The position numbers and the translations under genes were made by a program. Positions 37,890 to 49,290 of a stretch of 64,000 bases of DNA are shown here, piece by piece. The DNA is from Aquatica leii (taxonomy: Eukaryota; Arthropoda; Insecta; Coleoptera; Lampyridae). The stretch lies in assembly GCA_035610365.1 (NCBI GenBank), contig CM069432.1, positions 183,505,027 through 183,569,026 of the forward strand, in the 5' to 3' direction. Position 1 is the first letter of the stretch, and the number at the start of each line of letters is the position of its first letter. Under the pieces are notes generated by a model. The model did not search any database and was not told the DNA's origin. It was given only the letters and a program-made list of their open reading frames with translations.

Positions 37890-38556
37890 CTCTACACCAC
37901 TGCTCTATTCTACCACTTGTTCAATATCTATATCAAACTACACATCTTGCTCGGAAACATTTTCATGAGTGTCACTTCTGACAACAGCAGTTCGCATCGA
38001 TCTTCCTCTGACGATTCTTACTCTGCCTGCAGTCGCAACAAACGTTCTAGGTCTTACTCATAATAACTCATTATATGACATATATAAACCTATGCGTGAA
38101 ATAATACTAAACTCTACACCACTCCTCTATTCTACCACTTGTTCAATATCTATATCAAACTACACATCTTGCTCGGAAACATTTTCATGAGTGTCACTTC
38201 TGACAACAGCAGTTCGCATCGATCTTCCTCTGACGATTCTTACTCTGCCTGCAGTCGCAACAAACGTTCTAGGTCTTTCTCATAATAACTCATTATATGA
38301 CATATATAAACCTATGCGTGAAATAATACTAAACTCTACACCACTCCTCTATTCTACCACTTGTTCAATATCTATATCACACTACACATATTGCTCGGAA
38401 ACATTTTCATGAGTGTCACTTCTGACAACAACAGTTTGCCTCGATCTTTCTCTGACAATTCTTACTCTGCTTGCAGTCGCAACAAACGTTCTAGCTCTTT
38501 CTCATAATAACTCATTATATGACAAATATAAACCTATGCGTGAAATAATATTAAAC
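37890..38556. repeat. Three tandem copies of a 222-base unit
   Basis: The anchor CTCTACACCAC recurs at 37890, 38112 and 38334. Copies 1 and 2 are about 98 percent identical and copy 3 about 92 percent. On the plus strand each unit holds a 32-codon ATG frame (37965, 38187, 38409) with a Ser/Arg-rich SSDDSYSACSRNKRSRS tail. On the minus strand each unit reads an acidic SDTHENVSEQDV stretch that leads directly into the piggyBac N-terminal block at 37890. I therefore read the array as a triplication of the element's N-terminal coding region, the plus-strand frames being a by-product. Confidence 0.85.
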
Positions 38557-38619
38557 AAATTGAAATATATCACTTACTTATGAATATGTCTGTTGACTCT
38601 CAGAAAAAAATTGTTACAT

Positions 38620-38850
38620 TACTGGAGGCGCTCCATGTGTAGTTCCCTCAACAGTGTTCAAGGTTACAGAATACACTTGATTCTTCACATAACACTAAAA
38701 GTAAAAATCTAGTGGTGTTAGATTCCAAGATCTCGCAGTTCAAAAAATGGGTAAATTTGTCCATAACTATCTAAAAATTTCTGGATTAAATAATTTTGGA
38801 CAATTTGCGCATCGTGCGGAGAGGCACCGTTGAAAATGAATTCATTTCAG
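38620..38850 (-). pseudogene. Second mariner-like transposase fragment
   Basis: Minus-strand reading gives LTPLDFYF followed by CYVKNQVYS, and, further 5', a QR-x-LSARCANC stretch where the family has its QDGA-x-PH block (frame changed). The same C-terminal third of the DDE domain is seen in the copy at 35425-36198. Stops occur about every 30 codons, so this is an older relic. Confidence 0.55.
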
Positions 38851-38859
38851 TTGATTTAA

Positions 38860-39846
38860 GATAATTTTGTTTATGAAATTTCGTACTCGGTTTGTACAAA
38901 AGTGAGATCATCTTATTCAATACTCTACATCAAACATTTAAACTGAACTTCTATAAATCTCTTTTATTTTTTATAGACTAATACCTAAATTTTTCATGAA
39001 AATATCCTTATTAGTAAAATTTGATTTGTAAACTTGACAAGGTTTAGTATTTTTGATTTAAATAACGCTACAAATCTAAACTAATTCGCAACAGGTAAAA
39101 TAACTAAACGGTTGCCTCTTTTCTAATAAATATATGTAAAATATAATATGTAAGTATAAAAAAAAGTTTTCTTTTATGTTACTTTTATTTTTTTTTTTTA
39201 CAAACGTCAAAATATGGGCATTTTACTAGCAGTCTGAGCAAGATTAAAGTAATCTTTTTGTGACGTTGCACAGCTGTATTCATATAAACTTACAATTGGT
39301 TTACAGAGCTCTTTAAACCTATTTTAGCATAAACTTCAAAAAACACTATTCATAAACGCGTTTTAGCTTAACAAACCTTTTGTAACAGTGTTGTAACTTA
39401 GCAATATTTAAAATAAGACTGACCCTAATTTAAACCTATTTTAACTTAAAAAATTAGTTATAATCAATTTTTTTTTAAGTGGAAAAATTTATTTAAAAGA
39501 CATTATATGTTTCTGTATTTAATTTAACATAGATATTAATATCTATTATTATTGTAAATAATATAATTTATATAATTTCATCTTGGCACTGTTACAAATC
39601 TTGGTACTTTTTGGCAACACGTCTTCATAGTTAGATTGGTTTTTCAGGATCCTATGGGCCGTGACCTTGAGTGCAAAGGTAGAACTAACGAGTGGTAAAT
39701 TTAAAATTTTCCATTTCTTAAACTAAAATTTCTTAAAGTTCTAAATAATAAGTATTGAGTTGAACGTTAAATAAGTATACTATTCTTGATCTTTATATCA
39801 TTATTACAATCTATACTAACTACGTAAGCAAAGACGTAAGGGTTAG
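38860..39846. other. AT-rich, no gene seen
   Basis: No supported frame or repeat. Confidence 0.45.
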
Positions 39847-40714
39847 ATATCACTTTAGGGCACTCTTCAATACTATTAGGTATTCCTAATAAAGAAAACC
39901 TTTTAAGATAGTTATTAAAAAAAATTGCGGAATATTTATTTTGTCAAAAATTATACGGTCTTAAAGTTGGAACTAATTTTTACTTTTAGACGTCCTTTAT
40001 ATTTTTGCTACGCACGGCGGCGGTGAATGTAGTGTAGAAATAAATGTCATTAATGTTGTGTTATTTAGTGTTCATTTAGTTTTATTAACGCTATCTCTAG
40101 GGTCACGCTAGCGTGTGTCTTTCTTCAGGTTAGAAATAGGTAATGTATATTGTATGTTTGTTACGTGTAAAAATGTATGTAACTTCTCCTAAATTAAAGC
40201 GTACTACGTTTTCAGATTCTTAAATAAAATATTCTAAAATTATTATATTTTGTTAAAAAACGTGTATCTTCGAAAAAGTTGCATCTTTGATAAAAGGTGT
40301 ATCTACGCGCAGAAGTGTACCTACGTAAGGTTACAGGTTTTTAAGGTTTTTTTTTAATTTAAAAAACGACATAAAATTGCTACCTAGAATCATAATTAAT
40401 AGCAGACTTAGAGGTACAAAGCAGACTGTTATCGGTATCAAACGAAAGCGGACAAATAAATAATTGATAATTGGAAAATTACTTTTTTTATCTCATTATT
40501 CATTTAACAACAAACACATTATTGTCTGGTTGCTTAAAACAAAGTTAGCTATATTAGCTGACGCCGTTAACTAAATCGTAGGTATTAATTTAACAATAGC
40601 GTCAGTTAACTACATCGTCAAAGGTAACAATGTTTTATGCAACAGGGCATGTAATATAAAAACTACTTAAATGTCCGTGTACCAGCGTTGACATTGGTGA
40701 AGTATAGTAATTTA

Positions 40715-40768
40715 GGTACACGCTAAAATGCTTACGTCATAATCAACAATGACGTTTTAGCGTGTACC
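40715..40768. repeat. Perfect 14-base inverted repeat
   Basis: GGTACACGCTAAAA (40715-40728) and TTTTAGCGTGTACC (40755-40768) are exact reverse complements. ACGTCAT and ATGACG inside them can extend the stem. It sits near the middle of the long-TIR element. Confidence 0.8.
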
Positions 40769-41104
40769 TACATTACCCGTTAAAGCACAAGCTAGCGTGC
40801 TCTTAGACATGGCGTCTTAATAATTAGTGATAGAATACTAGTACATTTTAAATGGTTTACAACGTCACATGAGAAAAAGCAATATGCTTTTTGTGGGAAA
40901 TAAAAATAAAACAAAAAAAAATCAAAGTATGTACGATAGGCACATGGGTTAAAAGATACTTAAAAGTAAACTTAACTTATTATACAATTCCATTCGTAAC
41001 GGTGGTTTTATTTAAAAATAAATGCAAATGTATTATAAACACAAGGTGTAACGGGCAAATTCCAGACACTAAAAATGTCACCACTTTACACGCTTTTTAA
41101 GATG

Positions 41105-41345
41105 CTAAATAGAGTTAGTTAATGTTAAGGTTAAAGTTGTCATTAAATATAAGATTAGGATCAAAGTGAGTGACATGACTATGATTAAGAATTAAATAAA
41201 TGTTAGAGTTAAATGTTGGAGTTATGGTTTGAGGTAAGGTTAACGTTAAGGCGTGCGTTCAGTTGTGCGTGAAGATTAGCGTTAAGGTTAGGATTAAGGT
41301 TACGGTTAAAGTAAGAGTTAAGATTAAGGTTAGTGTTAAAGTTAT
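41105..41345 (+). repeat. Degenerate GGTTAA/GGTTAG minisatellite
   Basis: About 30 imperfect copies of a hexamer close to GTTAAG, including GTTAGG and TTACGG variants (for example AAGGTTAGGATTAAGGTTACGG at 41284-41305). All G-rich repeats are on the same strand. It resembles a decayed telomere-like or simple repeat inside the long-TIR element. Confidence 0.6.
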
Positions 41346-42513
41346 ATAGTATAGAAACAAATCAGTGGTTTAACTCGAGTAAATTTGTGTAACATAATTG
41401 TTTTAGCGCAGTTCAATTCGTAGCATAATGCGCAGTAGCTTTGACACGTTGAAAACAGGTGCCAAAATTTCATCCAATCTTGCCGTTCAAATCGACTTCC
41501 GGCATAATGCGCACTACGTAAAATTGTTACACAAAGACCAAATAACCGCTTGCAGATTGAAACTACTGATATGTTTGCAGCAATGGGGGCCGAGTACGTC
41601 CAATATTTAGGTGTCATCGTCAACCATTCTGAGACACAATTTTATATGCCAGGGATGTAAAATGCAATATAATGTACTAAAAGGATTTTTTTAAAAGATA
41701 CTTTTGAGTTGAGTGCTAGTAGACCGTTCAATAAAAAACTGTACTGCCATTGAAGCTTTTACCTAAGCATTTAGATATTTTTATGTGACATGAGTTGTAC
41801 GACAAACAACGTGTCTTTATAAACATAAAAATGCTGTTGACAAATTTTTATTGTTTTTGGTTCATTTTGAGTTAGAAAAGGAGTGTTTTTTTTAAGTTCA
41901 ACTTGTTTTGATATTATTAAAAATGTTTTTAAATTTAATTATTACCCACGGCGACCACACATGTAGTTTAGAATTTTTTTCTATGGCAGACGTTAATGTA
42001 GCAATTTAAAAAAAAAATCATAATTCCTACCGTGCATTGTAAAAAGGTAAATGAATTCATACGAGTAAAAAGTAGTTCCAACTTTAACACCGTATAACCT
42101 TAAGAAAAGTGAATATTCCGAATTTTTTTTTCAATAACCATCTTAAAACGCTTTTCTGTATTAAGAACACCTAATTGTAATTTTCAAAGAAGAGTGCCCT
42201 AAAGTGATATGGACCCGACGTAAGTAGTAATTAACCAAAAAATATACCCTGCTAATTAATTTATTTATTTAGGTATGTTCTTGGCTAGTTTTCCAATTTC
42301 GGAAAAACTTATTATGTGCTTACACACAAATACGATGTTCTAGATTACTTAAAAAATGCTAAAATAAGTTGTTTATCTTTTTTTTATTATAAAGTATATT
42401 ATATGAAATTACAAATAGTTTCTCAATGATTTTAATTAAATCGATAATTTAACAAAATATAATACAGTACTGTGATATTGACAAATTATCGTTTTATTTG
42501 TTAATTATAAAAG

Positions 42514-42912
42514 TTAATAATGTTTTAAATATGAATACTTTGATTTATCAATAAATACAAAGATAGACATCGAAACTCGTAATACACTTTGCTCCATTAC
42601 ATTTTGGACATTTAAACAAAAATTTGTTAATTTTCCTTGAAAGTCAACATTTACTTTTTTCTGTAATTTTTGAAATACTGTCTGCATTGTTGGTCTCTTA
42701 TGATAAATGTCAGAATAAGTATAAATAATTCGTCGTATAATTTCTTCTTCAAATTTGTCTACCGATGATTTGGGGCTTTCTTTGTTAATAGTTTTTCTAG
42801 ATGAAGAGAATTTACTATGTTCAGGTTTTTCAGAAGCTTCCTTCAGAATTCGCTTCACAGTATTCAACCCAACTCCAGTAGCTGTTGCTACCTTTTCTCG
42901 GAGGCTGTTCAA
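42514..42912 (-). pseudogene. Transposase N-terminal fragment (helix-turn-helix)
   Basis: Minus-strand frame of 132 codons with no ATG at its head. It reads KVATATGVGLNTVKRILKEA (a helix-turn-helix: small residue, G-V-x-x-x-T-V at the turn), a Ser/Lys-rich linker with an SVDKFEEEIIRRII block, then RPTMQTVFQKLQKKVNVDF. This order (HTH, basic linker, DDF-x-x-x-x-I-R-R, then a second helical domain) is that of the N-terminal region of Tc1/mariner-like insect transposases. After about residue 95 the similarity fades and the catalytic part is absent. Confidence 0.6.
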
Positions 42913-42949
42913 AGGAAACGAAAGTTGTCCTTATTCTTTTTCATAACAT

Positions 42950-43599
42950 AAATTTATAAACGATATATATAATTTCACGTCCTTGACTATGAATAACTCT
43001 TTTATTCAATGCCATTGTTTGAAATACTCCTACAAACAGAAAAATCATTAACCTAAAAAAAAATTAAAAATTTTACTTACAGTGAACTTTTAAACTAGAG
43101 GTGGAATAGTCTTGACAAAGACTTTAAATAAGCAATAAAGCACCAATAGTAAGGATAAATATGAGAAAAATAAGTAAAGATCGCAAATTAAAGCTGAAGT
43201 AAAATGACGTTTGACGAATTGACAGCTATAAAATAATTAGATATTTGTAGGTTGCATAGTAGCAAATTTTCGGCAAAATACGATTACAGCGCCACGGTCC
43301 ACCACAAAATGTAATACCTATACTTAGTCTAATTCTTTTTTAATTAAGTTTAATGTTTATATTTTTTTAAATGAGTGCACAAATGAAAGTAACCTACTGA
43401 GCTTTTTCATTCTTTGTTTCGCAGTAAAACTAAAAAATATTTTACTTTTTGATACCACTGTACTTATAGGTTTTTTCATAACAAAGTTCAAGCGGTTTTT
43501 TTACTCTGTCAACACGCACAAACATATATGGGCCAGTTCTTTGATTTATATACACTTTTTTTGCTGACAGTTGTCGTTGCTGGGTATTCCCAATTAATT
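42950..43599. other. AT-rich, no gene seen
   Basis: No supported frame or repeat. Confidence 0.4.
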
Positions 43600-45830
43600 A
43601 TAAATTGTTTAACCGTTTCAAGTTTGTTCAAGCACCGTATTTGGTAACAGTGCGTTTACGATGTGCCTCAAAGTCTTAATGTTGTACCACAAACTAGCTC
43701 TGCTGGTCTAGCATCTAAACTTTGTTTAATGGTGTTTTGTGTATCTAACAACACTAAAAGTAATGTTTTTGTTCACTGAGGTTAGTGGCATTTGAGTGCT
43801 GATTTAAGTTGACGGAGAAAACGTACCACTAACTCTCTACGTTTTGGGTGAAATGAAGTGGTCCGTATTCGATGCCCGTCAGTTATATGTTAAACTTCTG
43901 TGAACAGCATGGATTCAAATTGTTTGCTACGGTTTGTTGCAATTTTTGCTGAAACGCCAAAACGGGCTACTTAGAATTCAATAAATGCTTTCGCACATGT
44001 TATGAACTGAAATGGTTTTAAACCAAGTGCTGAATCTGGCTAGTAGAAGGCACCAATAACGACGTGTGTATATTTTTGCGCATTGGCACGGTATGCATGT
44101 TTTTACCAAGTTTGAAATTTTTTCATACTTGGCCAAAACCATATCTTTGCCACTATCTTTTTCGATTAACTTACTACCGGATGAGATAAGTTGTGTATGG
44201 TTTTAAACACGTTTCAACAAAAGTATTTTGGTAGGTACATATAAGTAATATCGATTTTCCATTTTGTAGAACCATTATTTTTCGCTCATAAATGCGATGT
44301 CATTGTAAATTGTTTCCATATTTTAAAAGATTTTCACCTTTTGATCTTCTTTTTGTGGCGTTGCAAATGAGTCTGCATCAAATGTACATTGGGTTATCGC
44401 TTCAATACGTGATACATATCTGTTGATATGTTGTCGATGCCACGAATATGTTGAAATTCAGTTGTGTATTGCAAAATAAAATCTGGATGTCGGCATTGTC
44501 TTGAATTGCATCTTTCTGTGTTTGTTTAAACACAAAAATTAGTGGTTTGTGGTCCGTCTATACAGTGAATAAGTAAATCTCTACTTTCTAGAAAATGTTT
44601 AAATTGTTAGATACTATTATATATTGCTAATAATTCCCTATCCTATGTTCAATATTTTTTTCAACTGAATTGAGTTTGATTTAAAAAAAAAAAGGTTATG
44701 GAAACTACATATTACTCCTTGCTAAAAGAGTCTTGCAGTTGCTGTGTCCAATGTATCCACTCCTATGCTCACTGACGATTACAAATTTAGATATTCCAGT
44801 ATTGCTGCATCAATTAAACTTGTTTTATTTTGTTAATGCCTTCAATTGTGATGTTAAAATAATTTACGTTCTTTTGTTTAGTACCATTTAGCAATGCATA
44901 CATCAGAGCTTGAGTATCGGTTGGATTTGTAAACTAAATTTTGTAGTAGTTAACTATCCTTAAAAATTGTTGCAGTTTTTAACTGGTCTTTAGTAATGAC
45001 AAAGTTTGTATTGCTGACACTGCTTCTGGTAATAATTGGATTTCGTTTGGTGTGATTTGTACCTCGAGGAATTTAGGTTCGTTACTACCAAATACACATC
45101 TTATTCGAACACTTTAATTTTAGATCTATGGTATTAGCTAAATGTAAGCTAAAATTAACACTCATGGCCTTACTTAGAACAATGCCTGCTCTTGTGTCGA
45201 TAAGAAAATGCACTTTTGTTAATTTGTCCATTACATATATACTGATGCCTATCGTTTTTTTGGAAATTGCATAAGCTTGTACATTTGCTCTGTCCGCAAA
45301 TTTACGGTAATATGAATACTGGCCTGTCCTGCTGTTGCTTTGAGAGCTATGTCGACTTTGGCTATTTTTTTTGTGTTGACTTCTGTCTTATCTATCGTGT
45401 CTCTTACTCATGTTGTCTAAGATTTAATCCATTCAAATTGCGATGGTTTTCTGCTCTCTAATTTTTACCTGTGAGTAATTTCTTTAATTTTTGCGAGTTA
45501 GACATTTTGTACGATTGATGATAGCCGTTTTTGATAATGTACATATATGAGCCAACGGCATCTGGCTGGTTAATTACGTTGCTTACTTTATTTGAAACCT
45601 TTGGAAGCAAGGCTTAAGACGTGGTTAAATTTGGTTTTCTCACAAGTTATCTTAAGGTGCGCCACCTCAAATGTTACTCCTGGCGGAAAAAATTGTAATT
45701 CGACTTTGAACGGTCAAGATGATTGTAGCATAATTGTTGCAAAGTCGTAAGACTGCTATTCTCTTAAACATTGTTTTGATTACTTGCGTTTTTGAAGTTT
45801 TCCATCTTTTTGCATGTGATCGTTTGGTAA
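43600..45830 (-). mobile_element. Decayed Ty3/gypsy retrotransposon relic
   Basis: On the minus strand, in order from high to low coordinates: a zinc-knuckle-like remnant (about 45480-45260, YYRKFADRANVQ); protease remnant (45250-45080) with LIDTRAG where the family has D-(S/T)-G; end of the reverse transcriptase and RNase H (about 44900-44350) with VEKNIEHR, then TDHKPLIFVFKQTQ and an altered DNISTDMYHVL block; integrase core (about 44110-43640) with an IATNRSKQFES block, FHPKRRELVVRFLRQLKSA and PAELVCGTTLRL. At the integrase the second catalytic Asp is Asn and the Glu is Val. Most of the reverse transcriptase is deleted and stops are frequent. The knuckle-protease spacing resembles the group of insect gypsy elements often annotated as CsRn1-like, which I cannot verify here. 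Confidence 0.75.
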
Positions 45831-48800
45831 CGATGTACAAATTTACGCAGTAATGTTTCGATCACGTGTTGCAAATTGTTAATATAAATTTATGTTAAAG
45901 GTCACCAATGTGGGTCGTTAGTTAAACCTTTATTACCCAAATACGCTTAAATTTTATTTAGATCTACTTAAGTTACCTACATACAAACATCAGATTTATG
46001 CGCATAAATATTTATGTAGTTGTTAGAACACAGGCCCTTTGAAAATAATAGCAATTAGTTGAATATAAACAACCGGAAAACTTATTGCGTATGAAGTTGC
46101 AGCTTTTGCTGTTGCCAACTTATGACGCCACAACTTAAATTCGTTATGTTGTTCTTTAATGAATTTTACAAATTTTAATGTAGTGTTGTTTTCTGTATTT
46201 TTTAATTGGTTTTTAGTCACATACGAAGGCAGTTATAAATGATGAAAACGGTATACGTATATAGTTAAACTAAAGGAGTTATGAGTTTTTAGTACGCGAA
46301 AAGTAAATTAGAATTAGAAGGTGTAACGTAACGTAAAAATCTAATGTACTTTATTTATTTACATAGTACTTTAATATGTTTATTGCACGCTCATAAATAA
46401 GGTTTGTTTCTTAAACTGTGACTACGTCTTTTAATTTCTACTTGTGCATCTCATTTTAACTATTCACGACTGTACCAGAAATAAACGTTTTAAGAGAACG
46501 TAATATTACTCCCAAAAATATACGTTTGTGTGTTTAAATCATACATTTAATTAATAAGATTAATTAAAGTGTTTTAGACATTTTAGTTCTAGTTGTGCTA
46601 CTTAAGTGTATAATTTTTTATATCCGTTAAAACATTTCAAATTCTCAGTGTAGTTTAAGATATATATAGTTTTAAACCATAATTTCAGCAAGATTAGTAA
46701 GTTAAGTAATTAAAACTTAAAATAAGTTAAATTCTAAAAAAACTAACTTTTTACAATACATATTTTGACATAAGCATGCTATCATACCGCACTATAAGCT
46801 TGAAAGCAATAACAGTAGTTGGTTCAAAGTAATAAAAAACTTATATCTGATTTTTTTTTTAATTGAAGTTGCTGTTTATAAAGGTATAAATTAAGCAATT
46901 TTAATAATAAAAAAAATGATCGCATTAAAATTTTTGTAAAAGATTATTTTCTCTTATTTGTTTCAGATTGTATATGGGGTAGTAATCACTTATGTACTTT
47001 TTCTGCTATTTGTTAATATGTTTAGAGAAGTTTACAATACTATAGTTGTTTTTAGAGTAATGTGAATTTTTGTCTATTGTTAACAATACGTTATAGAACA
47101 TAAACTAATAACAGCTTATTTTCACTAAGACTTAAACAAACAATCGTTTCAAGGCGTACGCTATTGTTTTCAAACGTTAATTCGCTTCTAAAAAATTGCG
47201 CTGCTGTCATGTCTACCATTTTGTATATAATCAATAACATTTTAGAACTACGTTCTAGACTAGTGTTAATATTACTGCAATTACTTTCACAAAAATTTCA
47301 TTTTTTACTTTACTTTTATGTAAAATTGCTAAGTTTACGTTAACTTGGATGTTGCTGTTTGTATACAAACCGTATGAAATTTTCTTTAATTACTTTAAAA
47401 GATAATGTTTTTTTATTTAGTAAATTTGCTTTTTATTTTATAAAAATTAGTATGTAACTATTTAAAATTAATTATGTAATGTGTAAAAATATAGTATTAA
47501 TATAAAGCTATAAAAATAAATTGTACGTTTTTTTTCTATTTCAATTTGTTTTCTTAAGAATAACTTAACTATTTTATTGTAATTAGTTGTTTTTACTTTT
47601 ATTAACATAAAAAATGGTTATAATTATTTTATTTAAAATGATATCAATTTAATTATATACCTAAGCCCTTTATAAATATAAAATTTAATTTAATGTGGTT
47701 TAGCTATACAACACTGCAAATAGAATAAAAAGTTCAGCAAAACAGTGTTTGCCGAAAATCATGAGGTTGTAAAGTCGGTTGGGTCAGAAAAAGCAATATA
47801 GTGGCACATATTGGTTGCAATAGCTGTAGAAGCCAGGATTGGTCATTGCGAAGCAATATTACACGAATATGCTAATGTCGTCGCTAGAGAGTAAAGTTGA
47901 TTGCTGCATTTACATAGCTAACCGAATACTACCTCTCCCCAAGTTGTATAACATGTTTTTCACGGTTATTTTTAAATTTGCTGTTATAAAATCAAATTAG
48001 TGGTTGATTTTCTAACAATTCGTCAAATTACTTGATACACGTAAAGCTGCAATAAAAGCATTTAATTACAAACTACATAAATTTTAAATTGCTTTAATTT
48101 ACATACTAGATACAAACTATATTTCGATTAACTAGTAACATTTGTCTGAAAATGTAGTTAACGTTAACGTCATCTGCATACCGTACAAAAAATGAACTAA
48201 AACGCCGACAAAGAGTACTACTGCAAATTCTCATAAAATACTGTTTTTTGTTAAGTAAACTCAAAAGAATAGCAATATTTTACCGTACTGACGTTCATTT
48301 TGAATATTGATCAGTTTATGCTAAACAGAAGCCTTCTGGTGTAATTTCTTAAAACTCCATTCGAATATTACAGAAAGTTTATTCAGTTCGAAGAGATTTT
48401 GTGCCTGTTCGTAAATGAAATCCCTCAAAGCTCTTAGTAAAATCTTTAAATTTTACACTGCATATTGGCATGTGTTTTCTTAGAATGGATAATATTAAAT
48501 TGAGTTTGTTCAAAAGACTTTTCTATCTTCATTTCTGATTATAGCGTTAGCATTTTTAACTTTAAATTTTTTATTAGTTTTTTTTTGTCGTTTTAAATCA
48601 ATATTCTCTGCTTAGATTAATTTATACTACTGAAATTTTTTTAGTGCTTTTGTTAATAGTAATAGAGTTATGTATGTAAATAAAGCTGTCTTATATTAAC
48701 GATTTAAAAAAAATTGTTATAATTTTTTTTTACGTTATTACTAAAACCTAATTAACTTAAAAATGATTAATTCATTAATAAATAATTATTATAAAACGCG

Positions 48801-49009
48801 AAGGCATAATTTAGCACAGTAATCTATATAAAATAAATAGCAATAGTTCAAATTGATTATTAAAAATCTCTTACTTTTTAATTTATTTTATGTTACTAAT
48901 ACTTTGTATTTATTTTTTTCATTTTCTTAATTTACTTTTTTCTTAGAATTTCTTATGCTTTGAATAGTACCTAATTAAATATTTGCTCTATATAAAATCT
49001 AATTTTTTA
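45831..49009. other. AT-rich stretch without recognisable genes
   Basis: Nothing supported on either strand. 47730-47930 is slightly richer in G and C but has no frame or repeat I can name. Confidence 0.5.
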
Positions 49010-49098
49010 ACAAATTGAGATTTCACAGAATTTGGATTATTAATGTATTTTGAACGATTTTTTAAATATCTAAGATGTTCATTAAGTCTAGTTCATTA
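49010..49098 (-). mobile_element. 90-base fragment of the 6.7-kb Penelope family
   Basis: The reverse complement encodes RLNEHLRYLKN, SKYINNPNSVKS and matches the plus-strand copy near 6928-7013 at close to 90 percent of bases. Both ends of the match are abrupt. It shows that the family is repeated in the genome; it has no function by itself. Confidence 0.8.
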
Positions 49099-49109
49099 AG
49101 GAAGGTGTA

Positions 49110-49290
49110 AACCGTTTGGGTATTGAGGTGTACAAAACTGGAGCATTACTGGCAATATAAAAAAATTATATTTTATTGATAAGCATTACTCTTGTATTGA
49201 GGGCATTATGCAGACTACAGGAATTACTAAGAAATTTCATGCATTAGCTGGGCATTGCAGGGCATTAATAGAGATTACATAAGCATTTTA
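49110..49290. repeat. Clustered GCATTA motifs
   Basis: GCATTA occurs at least six times, with close variants (GAATTAC, GCATTGC, GCATTT), at irregular spacing, often as GGGCATTA or AAGCATTA. It looks like a degenerate minisatellite or the subterminal part of an unrecognised element. Confidence 0.4.

Larger units (their letters stand above)
34969..38556 (-). mobile_element. piggyBac relic interrupted by other insertions
   Basis: Three separated minus-strand blocks read in order as one piggyBac transposase. About 37890-37800: an acidic ELEEEP lead, then LFGKDGT and FKDPPPARK, the N-terminal block. About 37165-37010: TRERSYRPTDTIEMKAL, LLYLTGTL and ELWDRNRTSIKRFWLTMS, the start of the DDE domain. 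35349-34969: ITYYNTIKDGVDTIDELC and a TRHWPM block, the end of it. A non-LTR fragment on the same strand (37210-37790) lies between the first two, and a mariner-like relic on the other strand (35425-36198) between the last two. The middle of the catalytic domain is not recognisable. The N-terminal part is triplicated in a 222-base repeat up to 38556. Confidence 0.75.
39847..42210. mobile_element. Non-autonomous DNA element with long terminal inverted repeats
   Basis: The left end from 39851 (CACTTTAGGGCACTCTTC) is the reverse complement of the right end at 42206. The similarity continues inward for about 200 bases with indels (TTTTAAGAT(A/G)GTTATT, TTATACGGT(C/G)TTAAAGTTGGAACTA and others). 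ATAT flanks both ends (39847-39850, 42207-42210) as a probable 4-base target duplication. The length is 2356 bases and there is no transposase frame inside. The interior holds a perfect 14-base hairpin (40715-40768), other inverted CACGCTAGCGTG motifs, and a GGTTAA minisatellite. The long TIRs and lack of genes suggest a MITE-like or foldback-like element; superfamily unknown. Confidence 0.75.

Noticed and set aside
37969..38412. Two plus-strand 73-codon frames
   Set aside because: They exist because the 222-base tandem unit is a multiple of three; the biologically meaningful reading appears to be the minus-strand piggyBac lead.
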